In this document: piece after piece, positions 17,129 to 26,206 of the stretch
Layout of the letters: every line of letters begins with the position of its first letter
Position numbering within the stretch: the stretch's first letter is position 1
Origin: Skermanella pratensis
GTDB taxonomy: Bacteria > Pseudomonadota > Alphaproteobacteria > Azospirillales > Azospirillaceae
Reading direction: 5' to 3'
Length of the DNA: 64,000 bases
Assembly (NCBI RefSeq): GCF_008843145.1
Contig: NZ_CP030265.1
Coordinates: 4,457,001 to 4,521,000 of the forward strand
Notes under the pieces: model-generated
Seen by the model: only the letters and a program-made list of their open reading frames with translations
Told to the model about the DNA's origin: nothing
Database searches by the model: none
Program-made: the position numbers and the translations under genes

Positions 17129-19208
17129 GGACAGAGTCACCACGGCGCATCGCGCCAAGCTGGCCTACATCTATGTGCGACAGTCATCGGTCGCCCAGGT
17201 TCGGCAGAACCAGGAGAGCACCGAGTTGCAGTATCGCCTGGTCGATCGCGCTCTTCAGCTGGGCTGGCCCCGGGAGCGGGTCCAGGTGATCGACGAGGAT
17301 CTCGGGCGCTCGGGCGCGACCAGCGACGGCCGGCACGGCTTCCAGCGGCTGATCGCCGAGATCGGTCTCGGGCACGCCGGCCTCGTACTCAGCCTGGATG
17401 CGTCGCGTCTGGCCCGGAACAACAGGGACTGGTACCAGCTGGTGGAACTGTGCGCCCTGTTCGGCGTGCTGATCGCCGACGGCGAGCGCCTGTTCGATCC
17501 GGGCGCCTATCACGACCGGCTGCTGCTCGGGCTGTCCGGGATCATGAGCGAGGCGGAACTGCACCAGATCAAGGTTCGCCTGCATCAGGGCGAGCGTCAG
17601 AAGGCGGCTCGCGGGGAGTTGCGCCAAGCCTTGCCCGCCGGTCTGGCACAGGAACCGGGCGGTGCGATCATCCTCAATCCCGATGAGGAAGTGCAGGCGC
17701 GTCTCCATCTGGTCTTTCGCCTGTTTCATGACCTGGGAAGCGCCCACGCCGTTGTGCGATCCCTGCGGCGCGCCGGACTGGACCTGCCGATGCGGCCGTT
17801 GCGGGGGCCCGCGCCGCACACGGTGGTGTGGCAGCCGGCCGACGGCAGCCGGATGCGCAGCATCCTGAAGAACCCGGGGTATGCTGGGGCCTACGTCTAC
17901 GGCCGGCACTGGCAGGATCCCGGTCGCCGGCGCTCCGGATCGCCGCGTAGCGGGACCGTGACGCGGGCTCCGGAGGATTGGCCGGTATGCCTGATCGACG
18001 CACACCCCGGCTACATCAGTTGGGAGGAGTTCATGGCCAACCGCAAACGGCTGTCGGACAACATCAACCGCTATGAAGCCAACCACCGGGGGGTGCCCCG
18101 CAAGGGCATGGCCCTGCTCCAGGGCATTGCCGTCTGCGGACGCTGCGGACGCCGGATGACCCTGGGGTATTCCGGCCCGCACGGCGAATACCCGGTCTAT
18201 CGCTGCTGCGCCGACAAGAGCCAGCGGGGCGATCCAACCTGCCAGGAAGTCCGCGCCCTGCCGCTCGATGCCGAGGTCGAGCGCCTGGTCCTGGCGGCGC
18301 TGGCGCCTGATCAGGTGGCGTTGGCTGTCGCCGCCCTGGGCGAGATCGAAGAGGAGGCCCGCCTGCTGGAGCGGCAATGGGCGCTCAAGCGCGAGCGCGC
18401 CCGGTATGAGGCGGAACGCGCCCGCCGCCAGTACGACACGGTCGAACCGGAGAACCGGTTGGTCGCCCGGTCGCTGGAGCGGGGCTGGGAGGAACGACTA
18501 CGCGCCGTCGAACAGGTCGAGGAGGAATACGAACGCTGGCGCCGGGAACAGCCGCTGGCACTGGACGATGCCGGCCGGGCCGAGATCCTGGCGCTCGGCG
18601 AGTGCGTCGATGACGTTTGGCACGCGCCGACGACGACCGCGGCGGATCGCAAACGCATCGTGCGCCTGGTCCTGCAAGAAGCCATCCTGGACCAGAAGCG
18701 GTCGCCCGGTCGCGTCCTGGTCCGCCTGGTCTGGCAGACCGGAGCGGTCAGCGATCACGATTTTCGGCGCACGGTGCACGCCTATGACAATTATGCCCAG
18801 GTCGAGGAACTGGAGAGCCGCGTGCGCGCCCTCAACGCGGCGGGCCGGATGGACGCCGAAATCGCTGCCGTCCTCAATGCCGAGGGTTTTCTGACGCCGC
18901 GCGGCACGACATTCGAACACGGGCTGATTCACATGCTGCGCAAGCGGTGGAGTATCCCGACCGTCAAGATCAACGGGATGGCTCCCAATCCGATGCGCTG
19001 GCCGGATGGATCCTACTCGGTACAGGGGGCCGCCGAGGCCCTCGGGATCACCGGCCAGACCATCTTCAAATGGTTGAAGAGGGGATGGCTTTCCGGCCAT
19101 CAACTTGCCAAGGGCATGCCCTGGCAGATCACGCTCGATGACGAGCGGATCCCGGAACTTCGGGCCCTGGTTCGACACACCAGTCCATCACGGAGGAAGG
19201 CATCATGA
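17103..19208 (+). CDS. Large serine recombinase (resolvase/invertase N-terminus, recombinase domain, zinc ribbon, C-terminal helix-turn-helix)
   Basis: A 701-residue site-specific recombinase. The catalytic domain begins at AYIYVRQSS with the nucleophilic Ser near residue 28; the conserved Arg-rich helix SLDASRLARNNRDW follows. The recombinase domain spans roughly 165-290, a zinc ribbon follows with CGRCGRR (about 347-353) and CC/C ligands downstream, then a coiled coil (about 405-500). The C-terminus has an excisionase-like helix-turn-helix (VQGAAEALGITGQTIFKWLK), an uncommon addition. ATG 17103 has GGAG seven bases upstream. It very likely catalysed insertion of its own element into istB, whose halves flank it. 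Confidence 0.9.
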   Translation: MLMATTPGEDRVTTAHRAKLAYIYVRQSSVAQVRQNQESTELQYRLVDRALQLGWPRERVQVIDEDLGRSGATSDGRHGFQRLIAEIGLGHAGLVLSLDASRLARNNRDWYQLVELCALFGVLIADGERLFDPGAYHDRLLLGLSGIMSEAELHQIKVRLHQGERQKAARGELRQALPAGLAQEPGGAIILNPDEEVQARLHLVFRLFHDLGSAHAVVRSLRRAGLDLPMRPLRGPAPHTVVWQPADGSRMRSILKNPGYAGAYVYGRHWQDPGRRRSGSPRSGTVTRAPEDWPVCLIDAHPGYISWEEFMANRKRLSDNINRYEANHRGVPRKGMALLQGIAVCGRCGRRMTLGYSGPHGEYPVYRCCADKSQRGDPTCQEVRALPLDAEVERLVLAALAPDQVALAVAALGEIEEEARLLERQWALKRERARYEAERARRQYDTVEPENRLVARSLERGWEERLRAVEQVEEEYERWRREQPLALDDAGRAEILALGECVDDVWHAPTTTAADRKRIVRLVLQEAILDQKRSPGRVLVRLVWQTGAVSDHDFRRTVHAYDNYAQVEELESRVRALNAAGRMDAEIAAVLNAEGFLTPRGTTFEHGLIHMLRKRWSIPTVKINGMAPNPMRWPDGSYSVQGAAEALGITGQTIFKWLKRGWLSGHQLAKGMPWQITLDDERIPELRALVRHTSPSRRKAS

Positions 19209-19850
19209 AGTCGTTGGGTCTCCGATCGACCGGTGCCAGTTCGCCACGGGGATCTGGGTTGCCAGCACCGTGGCGGCACGGTCATGCCGGTCGTCGATCA
19301 CTTCCATCAGGTCGAGCCGCTGAGCCGCGGTGAGCTCAGTCATGGCCCAGTCATCGATGATCAGCACCTCCAGGCGGGCCAGGCGGCGCAGGACACGGGC
19401 TAGCGAGCCATCGAGCCGGGCGGTCGCCAGATCATCGAGCAGGCGCGTCAGCCGGGTGTAGAAGACGCCGTAACCTTCCCGAGCCGCCTGGTTGCCCAGC
19501 GCACAGGCCAGGAACGTCTTGCCGATGCCGGTTGGGCCGGTCACCAGCAGCGGCTGGTGCTCGCGAACCCAGCGACAACTCGCCAGATCGCGGATCAGCG
19601 TGCGATCAAGGCCGCGCGGCGTGCGCCAGTCGAGATCCTCCAGGCAGGCGGTCTGGCGCAGCCGGGCCCGCTTCAGCCGGCTGGCCAGGGCGGTGTTGGC
19701 TCGCTCCGCCGTCTCGCGCTCGACCAGCAGGGCAAGCTGGTCGTCGAAGCTGAGCTGGTTGCGTTCGGGCTGGCGCTCGAGATCTTCCAGGCCGCGCGCC
19801 ATGCCGTACAGCCGAAGCCGGCGCAGAGCCTCGTGGGTCGGATGCTTCAT
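19203..19850 (-). pseudogene. istB: istB, 5' part of the IS21-type helper ATPase gene
   Basis: Encodes the first about 211 residues of IstB: an N-terminal helical domain, Walker A VTGPTGIGKT, Walker B LIIDDWAM and the sensor segment ATQIPVANWHRSIGD. The protein then departs from the family with a short PTTS tail ending at 19203, because the recombinase element begins there. The missing C-terminus is at 16466-16602. It starts 19 bases after the end of istA, the normal istA-istB spacing. The ATPase would normally load IstA onto target DNA; the split copy should be inactive. Confidence 0.88.
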
Positions 19851-19868
19851 GCTCTCGGGTCTCCTTGT

Positions 19869-21022
19869 TCAGTTCCGGTAGTAAGAGGGGCCGTGCAGGT
19901 TGGCGTGCTCGCCCAAGCCGTCGGATGAGGCTGGCGGCGGACCGCCGGTGGTGAGCCAGCGCTGGACGTAGCGCCAGGATCGGACGTTGGCTTCCAGGGC
20001 GGCCTGACAGGCTTGTTCCAGCCGGTCGGCGCCATGAGCGCCGCCGAGCCGGAGCAGGCCGAGACCGGCACGCACCGCCTGCTCGCGATGTTCCGCCGCC
20101 GCCAAGATGCGCTCGAACAGCAGGGTTGCCGCCGAGCCGACCGCGGCGAACTCGCCCTGAAGGTGTTCCGGCGTGTAGCGGGCCACCGCGCGATGGGAGG
20201 CCGGCTGGTGAGCTTCCAGCGTCGTCCGGCTGCCGGCCGAAGCCCGGGGATGGCAGGCGATGCGCCGCCCACGTAGGAAGATGCTGATCAGGGCGGCGGT
20301 CGCGTGGACATCGACCGTCTTGCCGATCGCGGTGTAGGGCACCGAGTAGGCGGCGCCGTCGATCACGACATGGTAATCGGGCGCCAGCTTGTAGCGGCTC
20401 CAGGTTCCCGGAACGAAGCGGTCCGCCGGCAGCGGCCGCAGATGGGCACGCTCCCGCTCGGCCAGGATCCGCGCCCGGCAGCTGTCCTTGTCGCCGCTCA
20501 GCGGTGCTGCGTTCAGCATGGCCAGACGCTCCCGGATCGCGGCGTTGGCGGCGTCGAGGCTGACGAAGACGGTGTCGCGGATCGGCGCCAGCACGCGCCG
20601 CTCGACCTGCAGAACGGCATTCTCGACTGCTGCCTTGTCCCTCGGCTGACGCACCCGCGTCGGGACGACGGCGACCCGGTAGTGCTGGGCAAAGTCGTGG
20701 TAGCCGGGGTTGACGGTGGGATCGTAGAACGAGGCGTGGCTGACGCCGACCTTGAGATTGTCGGGCACCAGGCGGGCCGGAACACCGCCCAGGTGCTCCA
20801 GCAGCCGGACGTGGGAGGCCAGCCAGTCCTCCGACCGCTGCGTCCAGGTCGCTTCGGCGTAGATGTAGCCGGAGTACGGCAGGCAGGCGACGAAGATCTG
20901 CGCCGGGCGGAAATCGGCGCCGATCCCGATCATCAGGGTCATGCCGGCGTAATCGACTTCCAGCGCGTCGCCCGGCAGATGGTCGCGCCGCATCCGGGGA
21001 ACCGCCCGGGCGGCCTGCCAGT
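19869..21022 (-). pseudogene. istA: istA, IS21-family transposase lacking its N-terminal domain
   Basis: Encodes the catalytic half of IstA. Family homology begins at about WQAARAVPRMRRDHLPGDA and runs to the end. The DDE residues are visible as Asp in VDYAGM, Asp in VPDNLKVGV and Glu in KAAVENAVLQVERR. The first about 120 residues, including the helix-turn-helix, are missing: at 21022 the sequence changes to TGTAAGTGCCGGG, which looks like the end of another IS21-type element. An open frame extends to 21089 only by reading into that element. It pairs with istB downstream. Confidence 0.82.
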
Positions 21023-21437
21023 TGTAAGTGCCGGGTGAATACTCCTCAGATGTGGCGGATGAACATTCCCCAGGCTGACGCAACGGCACGGTTCCGGAGC
21101 AGACGCCCTGGAGCCGTGTAGCCGCCCCTGGCTCATAATCCCCTCAGTCGATTGAGGGAGAGCGTGGGTGGTCACACTTGGGGAACTCGTCATGATTCTT
21201 GATCTCGCCCGCCAGGGTTTAAGCGTGTCGGCAATCGCGCGCCGAACCGGCCTGGATCGCAAGACCATCCGCAAGTACATCGCCAAGGGTCTGGAACCGC
21301 CCGCCTACACGCCACGCCCGCCCCGGCAGACTCTTGTCGGTCCCTTTGAACCTTATCTGCGGGAGCGTCTCCAGACGTTCCCGGAACTCAGCGCCCGGCG
21401 CCTGCTCCGGGATATCCGCACCCTCGGCTATCAGGGC
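21023..21437 (+). mobile_element. Left end of a second IS21-type element, truncated by IS66
   Basis: Begins at TGTAAGTGCCGGG (IS21 elements start with TG) and contains two similar blocks, TGAATACTCC and TGAACATTCC, like the multiple internal end repeats of IS21 elements. It carries the first 90 codons of istA on the plus strand, opposite to the istA it interrupts. It is cut at about 21437 where the IS66 transposase gene ends abruptly. Confidence 0.6.
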
Positions 21438-21449
21438 GGCAGCCCGTAG
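21168..21449 (+). pseudogene. istA: istA, N-terminal fragment of a second IS21-type transposase
   Basis: About 93 residues beginning MVTLGELVMILDLARQG and containing the helix-turn-helix SAIARRTGLDRKTIRKYI and then FPELSARRLLRDIRTLGYQGG, the usual IstA N-terminus. It ends at an artificial stop where IS66 sequence starts. It is on the opposite strand to, and not the missing piece of, the truncated istA at 19869-21022. No catalytic domain is present. Confidence 0.8.
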
Positions 21450-22543
21450 ATCCGCCGCTCGATGCGGTACAGCGCGGCAATCTGCTTCACGCCCTCGCCA
21501 GCAACCGGCGAGCCCTTGGCGCGCACCAGATCGACCAGCTTGCGGCGGGCGTGGCCAAGGCAGCCGGCCTCAACCATGGCACCACCCCGGTACAGGTGAT
21601 CGAAGCCGGAGAAGGCATCGGCCTGCAGGGTGCCCTTGAAGCCAGCCAGGTGCTGGCCCGGATGCTTGCCAGCGCGTCCGGCGGAGAAGCGGAACACCGC
21701 GATCGACGGTTCGATGCCGCCGCGCGGCCGGGTGTCGTCGGCATAGACCCAGAAGCGGCCGTCGTGAGTGCCGGAACGGCCCGGATTGAGAACGGTCACC
21801 GGCGTGTCGTCGGCATGGATCTTGGTCCGCCGGAGCAGCAGCTCGAGCAAGCGGTCGGCAATCGGCGCCAGATCGCGCGCGGCCGCCTCGACCCAGCCGT
21901 ACAGGGTGGTGGTGGCGAGCAGCACGCCGAACCGGGCGTAGTGCGCCGCCTGCCGGTGCAGCGGCATGTGGTTGAGGTACTTGGCGATGACGACCTGGGC
22001 GATGGTGCCGGCGGTGGGCAGGCCACGCTCGATCGGCCGGTCGTCAGGAGCCGGAGCCTGGGCCAGTTCACCGCAGGTCCTGCAGGCGAACTTGGGCCGG
22101 ACCGTGACATGAACCTCGGCATGGGCCGGCACGAGGTGGAGCTGTTTGCTCTCGTCCTGGCCGATCCGGGCCATCTCCCGGCTGCAGCACGGGCACTGCG
22201 TGCTGGCGGGCAGGATCTCGCGGGTCACCCGCGGCAGACTGTCGGGCAGAGGACGCCGACCCCCGCGGCTGCGGCGGTGCCGTCCGGTCGTGTCCTCGCC
22301 CGAGGGTTCCGCCTCGCCAGGATCGGCCGGGGCAGGTGCTGCCGTGTCGAGCAGGCTGAACTGATCCGGGCTCATCTTCTCCGAGGAACGGCCGAAGATC
22401 CTGTGGCGCAGAACCGCCAGGAACGTCTCCAGTCGTTCGTTCTCGCGCGTCAGCACCGCAACCCGACGTTCCAGCACGGCGATCCGCTCGAGCGGATCAT
22501 CCTTCGGGTTCGCAGGATTGCTGTCGCGCTGGTCATCTTTCAT
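21431..22543 (-). pseudogene. tnpC: IS66-family transposase TnpC, 3' truncated
   Basis: The first 370 of about 520 residues of an IS66 transposase. Seen in order: a leucine-rich coiled coil (ERRVAVLTRENERL), FGRSSEKM, the zinc-binding CPCC...C-C region, and the DDE core with HADDTPV and LQADAFSGFD. Translation ends within ALYRIERRIYGLPP, where family members continue to the third catalytic residue and the C-terminal dimer domain. The break coincides with the istA fragment of the second IS21 element. It belongs with tnpB and tnpA just upstream. Confidence 0.87.
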
Positions 22544-22620
22544 GTAAAGAAAGTATCCGCGCCGGCCCTCCTGGTAAACAGCGGCAGAAGCAGTAACATA
22601 GAAGTAATGCAGGCTTCTGT

Positions 22621-22974
22621 TCAGACGATAAGCAGGGGCTTCGCGATGGGTTTTGTCTTGGCTGATCGCCAGTCCAGACCGTCAACGAGCAGCGACATCT
22701 GGGCACGGCTGATCGTCACGATGCCATCCGCCGGGCTTGGCCAGATGAACTTTCCCTCGGTCAGGCGTTTCTGCATCAGCAGAAAGCCGGTGGTGTCGTA
22801 CATTAGAACCTTGATCGTGTGCGCCGAACGCCCTCGGAAAACGAAAAGATGGCCACTGAAGGGATCCTGGAGCAGCACTGTCTGAATCTGTGCGGCAAGG
22901 CCGTCGATGCCACGGCGCAGGTCGGTCCGACCCGCCGCCAGATAGACACGCACGCCATCCGGCAGCCCGATCAC
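22621..22974 (-). CDS. tnpB: IS66 accessory protein TnpB
   Basis: A 117-residue TnpB (IS66 Orf2). It starts with GLPDGVRVYLAAGRTDLRRG and contains FVFRGRSAHTIKVLMYD, both family signatures. The ATG overlaps the stop of tnpA in an ATGA arrangement, the normal coupling in IS66 elements. Its role in transposition is required but not biochemically defined. The C-terminal sequence after DWRSAKTK is short and normal for the family. It is intact, although the partner TnpC is truncated. Confidence 0.88.
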   Translation of the reverse strand: MIGLPDGVRVYLAAGRTDLRRGIDGLAAQIQTVLLQDPFSGHLFVFRGRSAHTIKVLMYDTTGFLLMQKRLTEGKFIWPSPADGIVTISRAQMSLLVDGLDWRSAKTKPIAKPLLIV

Positions 22975-23336
22975 GAACGCCTCTCGACGACGTCGAGCAG
23001 CCGGCCCAGGGTCACGGCGTCGAAGCCACGCCCAACCCGAAGGACGCTGCCCCCCTTCAGAACCAGTTCGATCCGGTCATCCCACGGCTCCGAAACACTC
23101 ACCGCCGGTTCGGCGACATGGACCGCCAGAAACGTCGCCACGGTCTCCGATCCGGCCGATGATGTCAGGGCATCGGCGGCCTGCGCTTTGAGCCGGGAGT
23201 TCCAGTAGCCCAACGTGCCTGCCTTCAGCCCATGACGCTCGCTGTACAGCCGCAGCGACAGGCCGCTGCTCTTCCAGCCCGCCACGTGATCCCGCCAGAA
23301 CTGCTCACGGTCTCCCAAGTGCCCGCCATCGGCCAT
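22971..23336 (-). CDS. tnpA: IS66 accessory protein TnpA
   Basis: About 121 residues of the IS66 Orf1 type, with a helix-turn-helix-like start (REQFWRDHVAGWKSSGLSL, YSERHGLKAGTLGYW) and a C-terminal strand-helix part (VLRVGRGFDAVTLGRLLDVVE) typical of the family. ATG 23336 is preferred because GGAGG lies five bases before it; ATG 23348 is possible. It is the first gene of the tnpA-tnpB-tnpC set. Confidence 0.83.
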   Translation of the reverse strand: MADGGHLGDREQFWRDHVAGWKSSGLSLRLYSERHGLKAGTLGYWNSRLKAQAADALTSSAGSETVATFLAVHVAEPAVSVSEPWDDRIELVLKGGSVLRVGRGFDAVTLGRLLDVVERRS

Positions 23337-23478
23337 CGCAGCCTCCATCGATTTCCTGTCACCAGGAAAGCTCGGCTTCAACAGACCGGCGGAAAAGGTG
23401 CCTTCGTCGCTGGTTTACGGCCAAGCTGCAAAACCGGTCCCTTGCCACGTCCTTCTCCCCCACCTGTACCGGACAGGG

Positions 23479-24792
23479 CTAACCGGTGGTCGCCGGGAGG
23501 CGTCCCGCTTCGTCCTTGACCTCTTCCGGGGCGACCGGCGCGTCGTCAAGGGACTGGTTGCGGCCGACATGGTCGAACAGGCCGTATACCCTCTCGATAG
23601 CTGCTTCCCAAGTGATTTCGGACGCGCGCCTTGCCGCACCGCGGCCCAGCTCCGCACGGGCGGCCGGATCCGCCGCCAGCTTCGTCAGGGCGTCAGCCAG
23701 TCTGAAGATCACCGTCTCCTGGGAGGCACCCGCCGTCTTCACGATGATGCCCGAGGCCCCGTCCATGATCGCAGCCGGCCCGCCGAGATCCAGACACACC
23801 ACTGGCAGCCCCTTAGCGATCGCTTCGAGAATGACGTTGCCGCTGGAATCGTGAAGGCTGGGGAACAGCAGAACGTCCTGTGAGCAATAGAAATGCTGCA
23901 ACTCGTCCCATGGCATGAAATCGATCCAGACCACGTGGTCCGCGATGCCGAGCTTTGTGGCGAGGCGTTGGCAGGCGTCCCTGACCGGCCCCGTACCGAC
24001 CATGGTCAGCTTGCCCCGACCACCTCCGGTGACGAACCGATGGAACGCGCTGACCGCCAAGTGGGGCCCCTTCCAGTGCAGCATTCTCGCCACGAAGGCC
24101 ATGTTCAGGAAATCGGTGTCCGGATATTCGGTCTTGCGGAGGGTGGAATGCGGCAGGCCAATCTCAAGCGAGGTCAGTGCCTTGTGTCGATACGCCTTGG
24201 GAATTACGACAAGCGAGTCGCCGGTCTTCAGGTAGATCTGATCAGCCATACGGTACGTATGACGCAGCCACGGGGTGACGCTGATGGAGGCATTGCTGAT
24301 GTCCCTCGCCGCTTCGACCAGCCAGCCGCGCACCGTATAGCCTTTGCGGAGCGCGAAGGGAGCCCGCTCCCCGCCGCCGATTGGGCCTAGAATGAACGGG
24401 ATGCCGAGCCGTCCCATGAAGCTCGGGATCCTGACGCCGCCATAGGTGATGTGATGGACCAGATCGAACCGCTCGGCCCGGTGCAATTCCTCGGCATGTC
24501 GTGCCGCCAGCCATTGCCACAACGGATAATACACCAGTGATTCGACAGTCGAGTGCCCGTCGAAGAAATCTGCCTTGAACAATGCATCGATCGGATCGAA
24601 GTAGTGGAACTTCAAATTGCGACGATCGGAGTGACGCCCCAGTTCCTGTTCGATCGCCGGGCGGTGGCGAGGATGTGTCAGGACACTCACTGCGTGCCCC
24701 CTGTCGGCAATGCCCAGCGCCCAATTCCAGCCAACCCCGCATTCTGAACCGCGGTTGGGTTCGCAAGCAAACGCCGAAAGCAACACTTTCAC
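23479..24792 (-). CDS. Glycosyltransferase family 4 (GT-B fold)
   Basis: A 437-residue GT4 enzyme beginning KVLLSAFACEPNRGSECGVG, typical of this subgroup. The N-terminal acceptor domain contains LGPIGGGERAP; the C-terminal nucleotide-sugar domain has VARMLHWKGPHLAVSAF, LTMVGTGP and the donor-binding stretch FPSLHDSSGNVILEAIAKGLPV with its acidic residue. GTG 24792 is preferred since AGGGG lies just before it and the Rossmann strand starts there; ATG 24825 lacks a ribosome site. The mobile-element block cuts it off from the polysaccharide genes at 3.5-15.9 kb, to which it probably belonged. Donor and acceptor are unknown. Confidence 0.87.
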   Translation of the reverse strand: MKVLLSAFACEPNRGSECGVGWNWALGIADRGHAVSVLTHPRHRPAIEQELGRHSDRRNLKFHYFDPIDALFKADFFDGHSTVESLVYYPLWQWLAARHAEELHRAERFDLVHHITYGGVRIPSFMGRLGIPFILGPIGGGERAPFALRKGYTVRGWLVEAARDISNASISVTPWLRHTYRMADQIYLKTGDSLVVIPKAYRHKALTSLEIGLPHSTLRKTEYPDTDFLNMAFVARMLHWKGPHLAVSAFHRFVTGGGRGKLTMVGTGPVRDACQRLATKLGIADHVVWIDFMPWDELQHFYCSQDVLLFPSLHDSSGNVILEAIAKGLPVVCLDLGGPAAIMDGASGIIVKTAGASQETVIFRLADALTKLAADPAARAELGRGAARRASEITWEAAIERVYGLFDHVGRNQSLDDAPVAPEEVKDEAGRLPATTG

Positions 24793-24952
24793 TGGGGAGC
24801 CCCTTTTGCTGAGCATGCTTAGCATGGGGGGATACTAAAGATTTGACTCTCCTTGCCTCAAGCGTTTGATGGGGTTGCCACGTCCGAACTCCTGGAATCG
24901 CTTCGGCCCGACCCGTCAGATGGGATATGGCAATACTAGTGGCTCTGCACAG

Positions 24953-25783
24953 GTGATTGCTCACGGGATTGGCAAAAAGGGTTGCGCTGGGGTTCGCAAT
25001 ATGAGTCAACGTATGGATGGAGAAGCCGCGGCATTACCGCCTGAGTGAGGCTGAGAAGGACGCCCTGCTGGTCGAGCAGGCGGCGCTGATCGAGCGTCTG
25101 GCGGTGCGGGATGCGGAACTTGAGGCCCTGGTCGGGAAGCCGCGGAAGACGTCGGCCAATTCGCACATTCCGCCGTCCAAGGATGGCCCCGGCGGTTCGT
25201 CCCGCAAGGCGAACGCCAAACGCCGGCGCGAACCGCGGTCCTCCCGCCCCGGAGTGTCGCGCCCGCTGGCCGATGATCCGGACCGGACCGAGCGCTGCCT
25301 GGCGGAAGCCTGCCCGCATTGCGGGACGGCGGCGCCCGAGACCGCCCAGCGGTGTCGTCACCGCTACGACCACATCGATCTGCCCGAGGTCCGATCGGTG
25401 GTCACACGGGTCGAGCTGTTCGGCGGCGGGCACCCCGTTCGGTCCCGGCATCCGGGCACTGCTGGCCTATCTTCACCATAGCCATCATGTCGGTTTCGAG
25501 CGGCTCTCGCGGATGCTGACGGAACTGTTCGGACTGAGTGATCGCCGCGTGCCGGCGACCAACAACGGCAGCGAGCAGGAAATCTGCCCGTCCGTGGTCT
25601 TCCGCAAGGTCACCTACGGCTTCCGATCCGACTGGGGACCGGCCATCCATGCAGGCTATCGCTCCGTCACCGGAACGGCGGCCCGGCAAGGTCAATCCGC
25701 CTGGACCGCCATCCGCGACCTCGTCGGCGGATCCCTCACCGTCACCTGACTGCTCATAACCTGCCAATACCGTGAGCAATTAC
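24953..25783 (+). mobile_element. Internally deleted IS66-type element with both terminal inverted repeats
   Basis: The left end at 24953 reads GTGATTGCTCACGGGATTGG and the right end at 25783 reads on the reverse strand GTAATTGCTCACGGTATTGG, matching at 18 of 20 positions. Between them lie only the start and the end of an IS66-type transposase. With ends retained and the middle gone, it is a non-autonomous derivative of 831 bases that could be moved by a full-length relative. The flanking eight bases (CTGCACAG and TGCGCACC) are not a clear target duplication. Confidence 0.75.
25017..25749 (+). pseudogene. IS66-family transposase with internal deletion and frameshift
   Basis: The first part (25017-25430) encodes a coiled coil, GKPRKTSANSHIPPSKDGPG and a zinc-binding CPHCG region. 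The frame is then broken at the zinc-binding segment, and continues in a second frame with GPGIRALLAYLHHSHHVGF and LTELFGL. This jumps directly to the C-terminal signature ATNNGSEQEICPSVVFRK and GFRSDWG. The DDE core between LSDRR and VPATNN is missing. It is a different IS66 lineage from the element at 21.4-23.4 kb. Not functional. Confidence 0.8.
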
Positions 25784-25785
25784 TG

Positions 25786-26037
25786 CGCACCTTCAAGCGC
25801 TTCAATGACCCGGCCTTCGCCGCCAAGGTTGAGGACATCGTCGGCCTCTACATGAACCCGCCATGCCATGCGATCGTGCTGTCCATCGACGAGAAGACGC
25901 AGATCCAGGCGCTCGACCGCACTCAGCCGGGGCTGCCGCTGAAGCCCGGCAAGTGCGGGACCATGACCCACGATTACAAGCGCAACGGCATGACGACCTG
26001 GTTCGCCACTCTCAACATCCTCGACGGCACCGTCCGA
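25786..26037 (+). pseudogene. IS630-family transposase, internal fragment
   Basis: About 84 codons of the DDE domain: [40 protein letters not shown] with the first catalytic Asp, and [19 protein letters not shown]. These are standard for one IS630 branch. There is no start and no remaining catalytic Asp-Glu pair. The left edge is the right end of the deleted IS66 element, suggesting that IS66 inserted into this relic. Confidence 0.82.
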
Positions 26038-26147
26038 AACCAACCTCAGGAAAATCGCCCGGCTCCCTGCACCTTCTGAATGAGTCAGTGCAGTATGGAC
26101 ACAGGCGACCGTGTTGAGCGGTTGCCGCGAAGGAACGTCCGCCCTAC

Positions 26148-26180
26148 CGGCTGGCGGCCAGCATCGAAGGCCGCCAGCCG
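26148..26180 (-). terminator. Stem-loop downstream of the RTX gene
   Basis: A perfect 12-base stem (26148-26159 with 26169-26180, CGGCTGGCGGCC and its partner) around a nine-base loop. It lies 27 bases after the stop of the minus-strand beta-helix/RTX gene, where a terminator is expected. No T-tract follows on the minus strand, so it may act with Rho or as an mRNA-stabilising structure. Confidence 0.55.
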
Positions 26181-26206
26181 TTCAGGTCAGTGGGCGCGGC
26201 AGAGGG

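Larger units (their letters stand above)
16603..19215 (+). mobile_element. Serine-recombinase element inserted inside istB
   Basis: About 2.6 kb between the two halves of istB, holding the DUF5372-like frame, the small coupled frame and the large serine recombinase. The junction sequences share a short core: the left flank reads ATCGGGGATGCC and the right flank ATCGGAGACCCA (minus strand), both corresponding to the Ile-Gly-Asp codons of IstB. No terminal inverted repeats were seen, as expected for serine recombinase integration. Exact ends are uncertain by about ten bases. The element lies opposite to istB in transcription. Confidence 0.7.
21438..23416 (-). mobile_element. IS66-family element with one intact side
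   Basis: Contains tnpA, tnpB and the first two thirds of tnpC. The outer end is probably at about 23416, where the reverse strand reads GTAAACCAGCGACGAAGG, like the GTAA-starting ends of IS66 elements. The other end is lost with the 3' part of tnpC. It separates the IS21 debris from the glycosyltransferase at 23.5 kb. Confidence 0.6.

Noticed and set aside
16065-26037. Reading the IS630 start at 16065 and the IS630 fragment at 25786 as halves of one element
   Set aside because: The N-terminal and catalytic segments belong to different IS630 branches, so they are separate relics.
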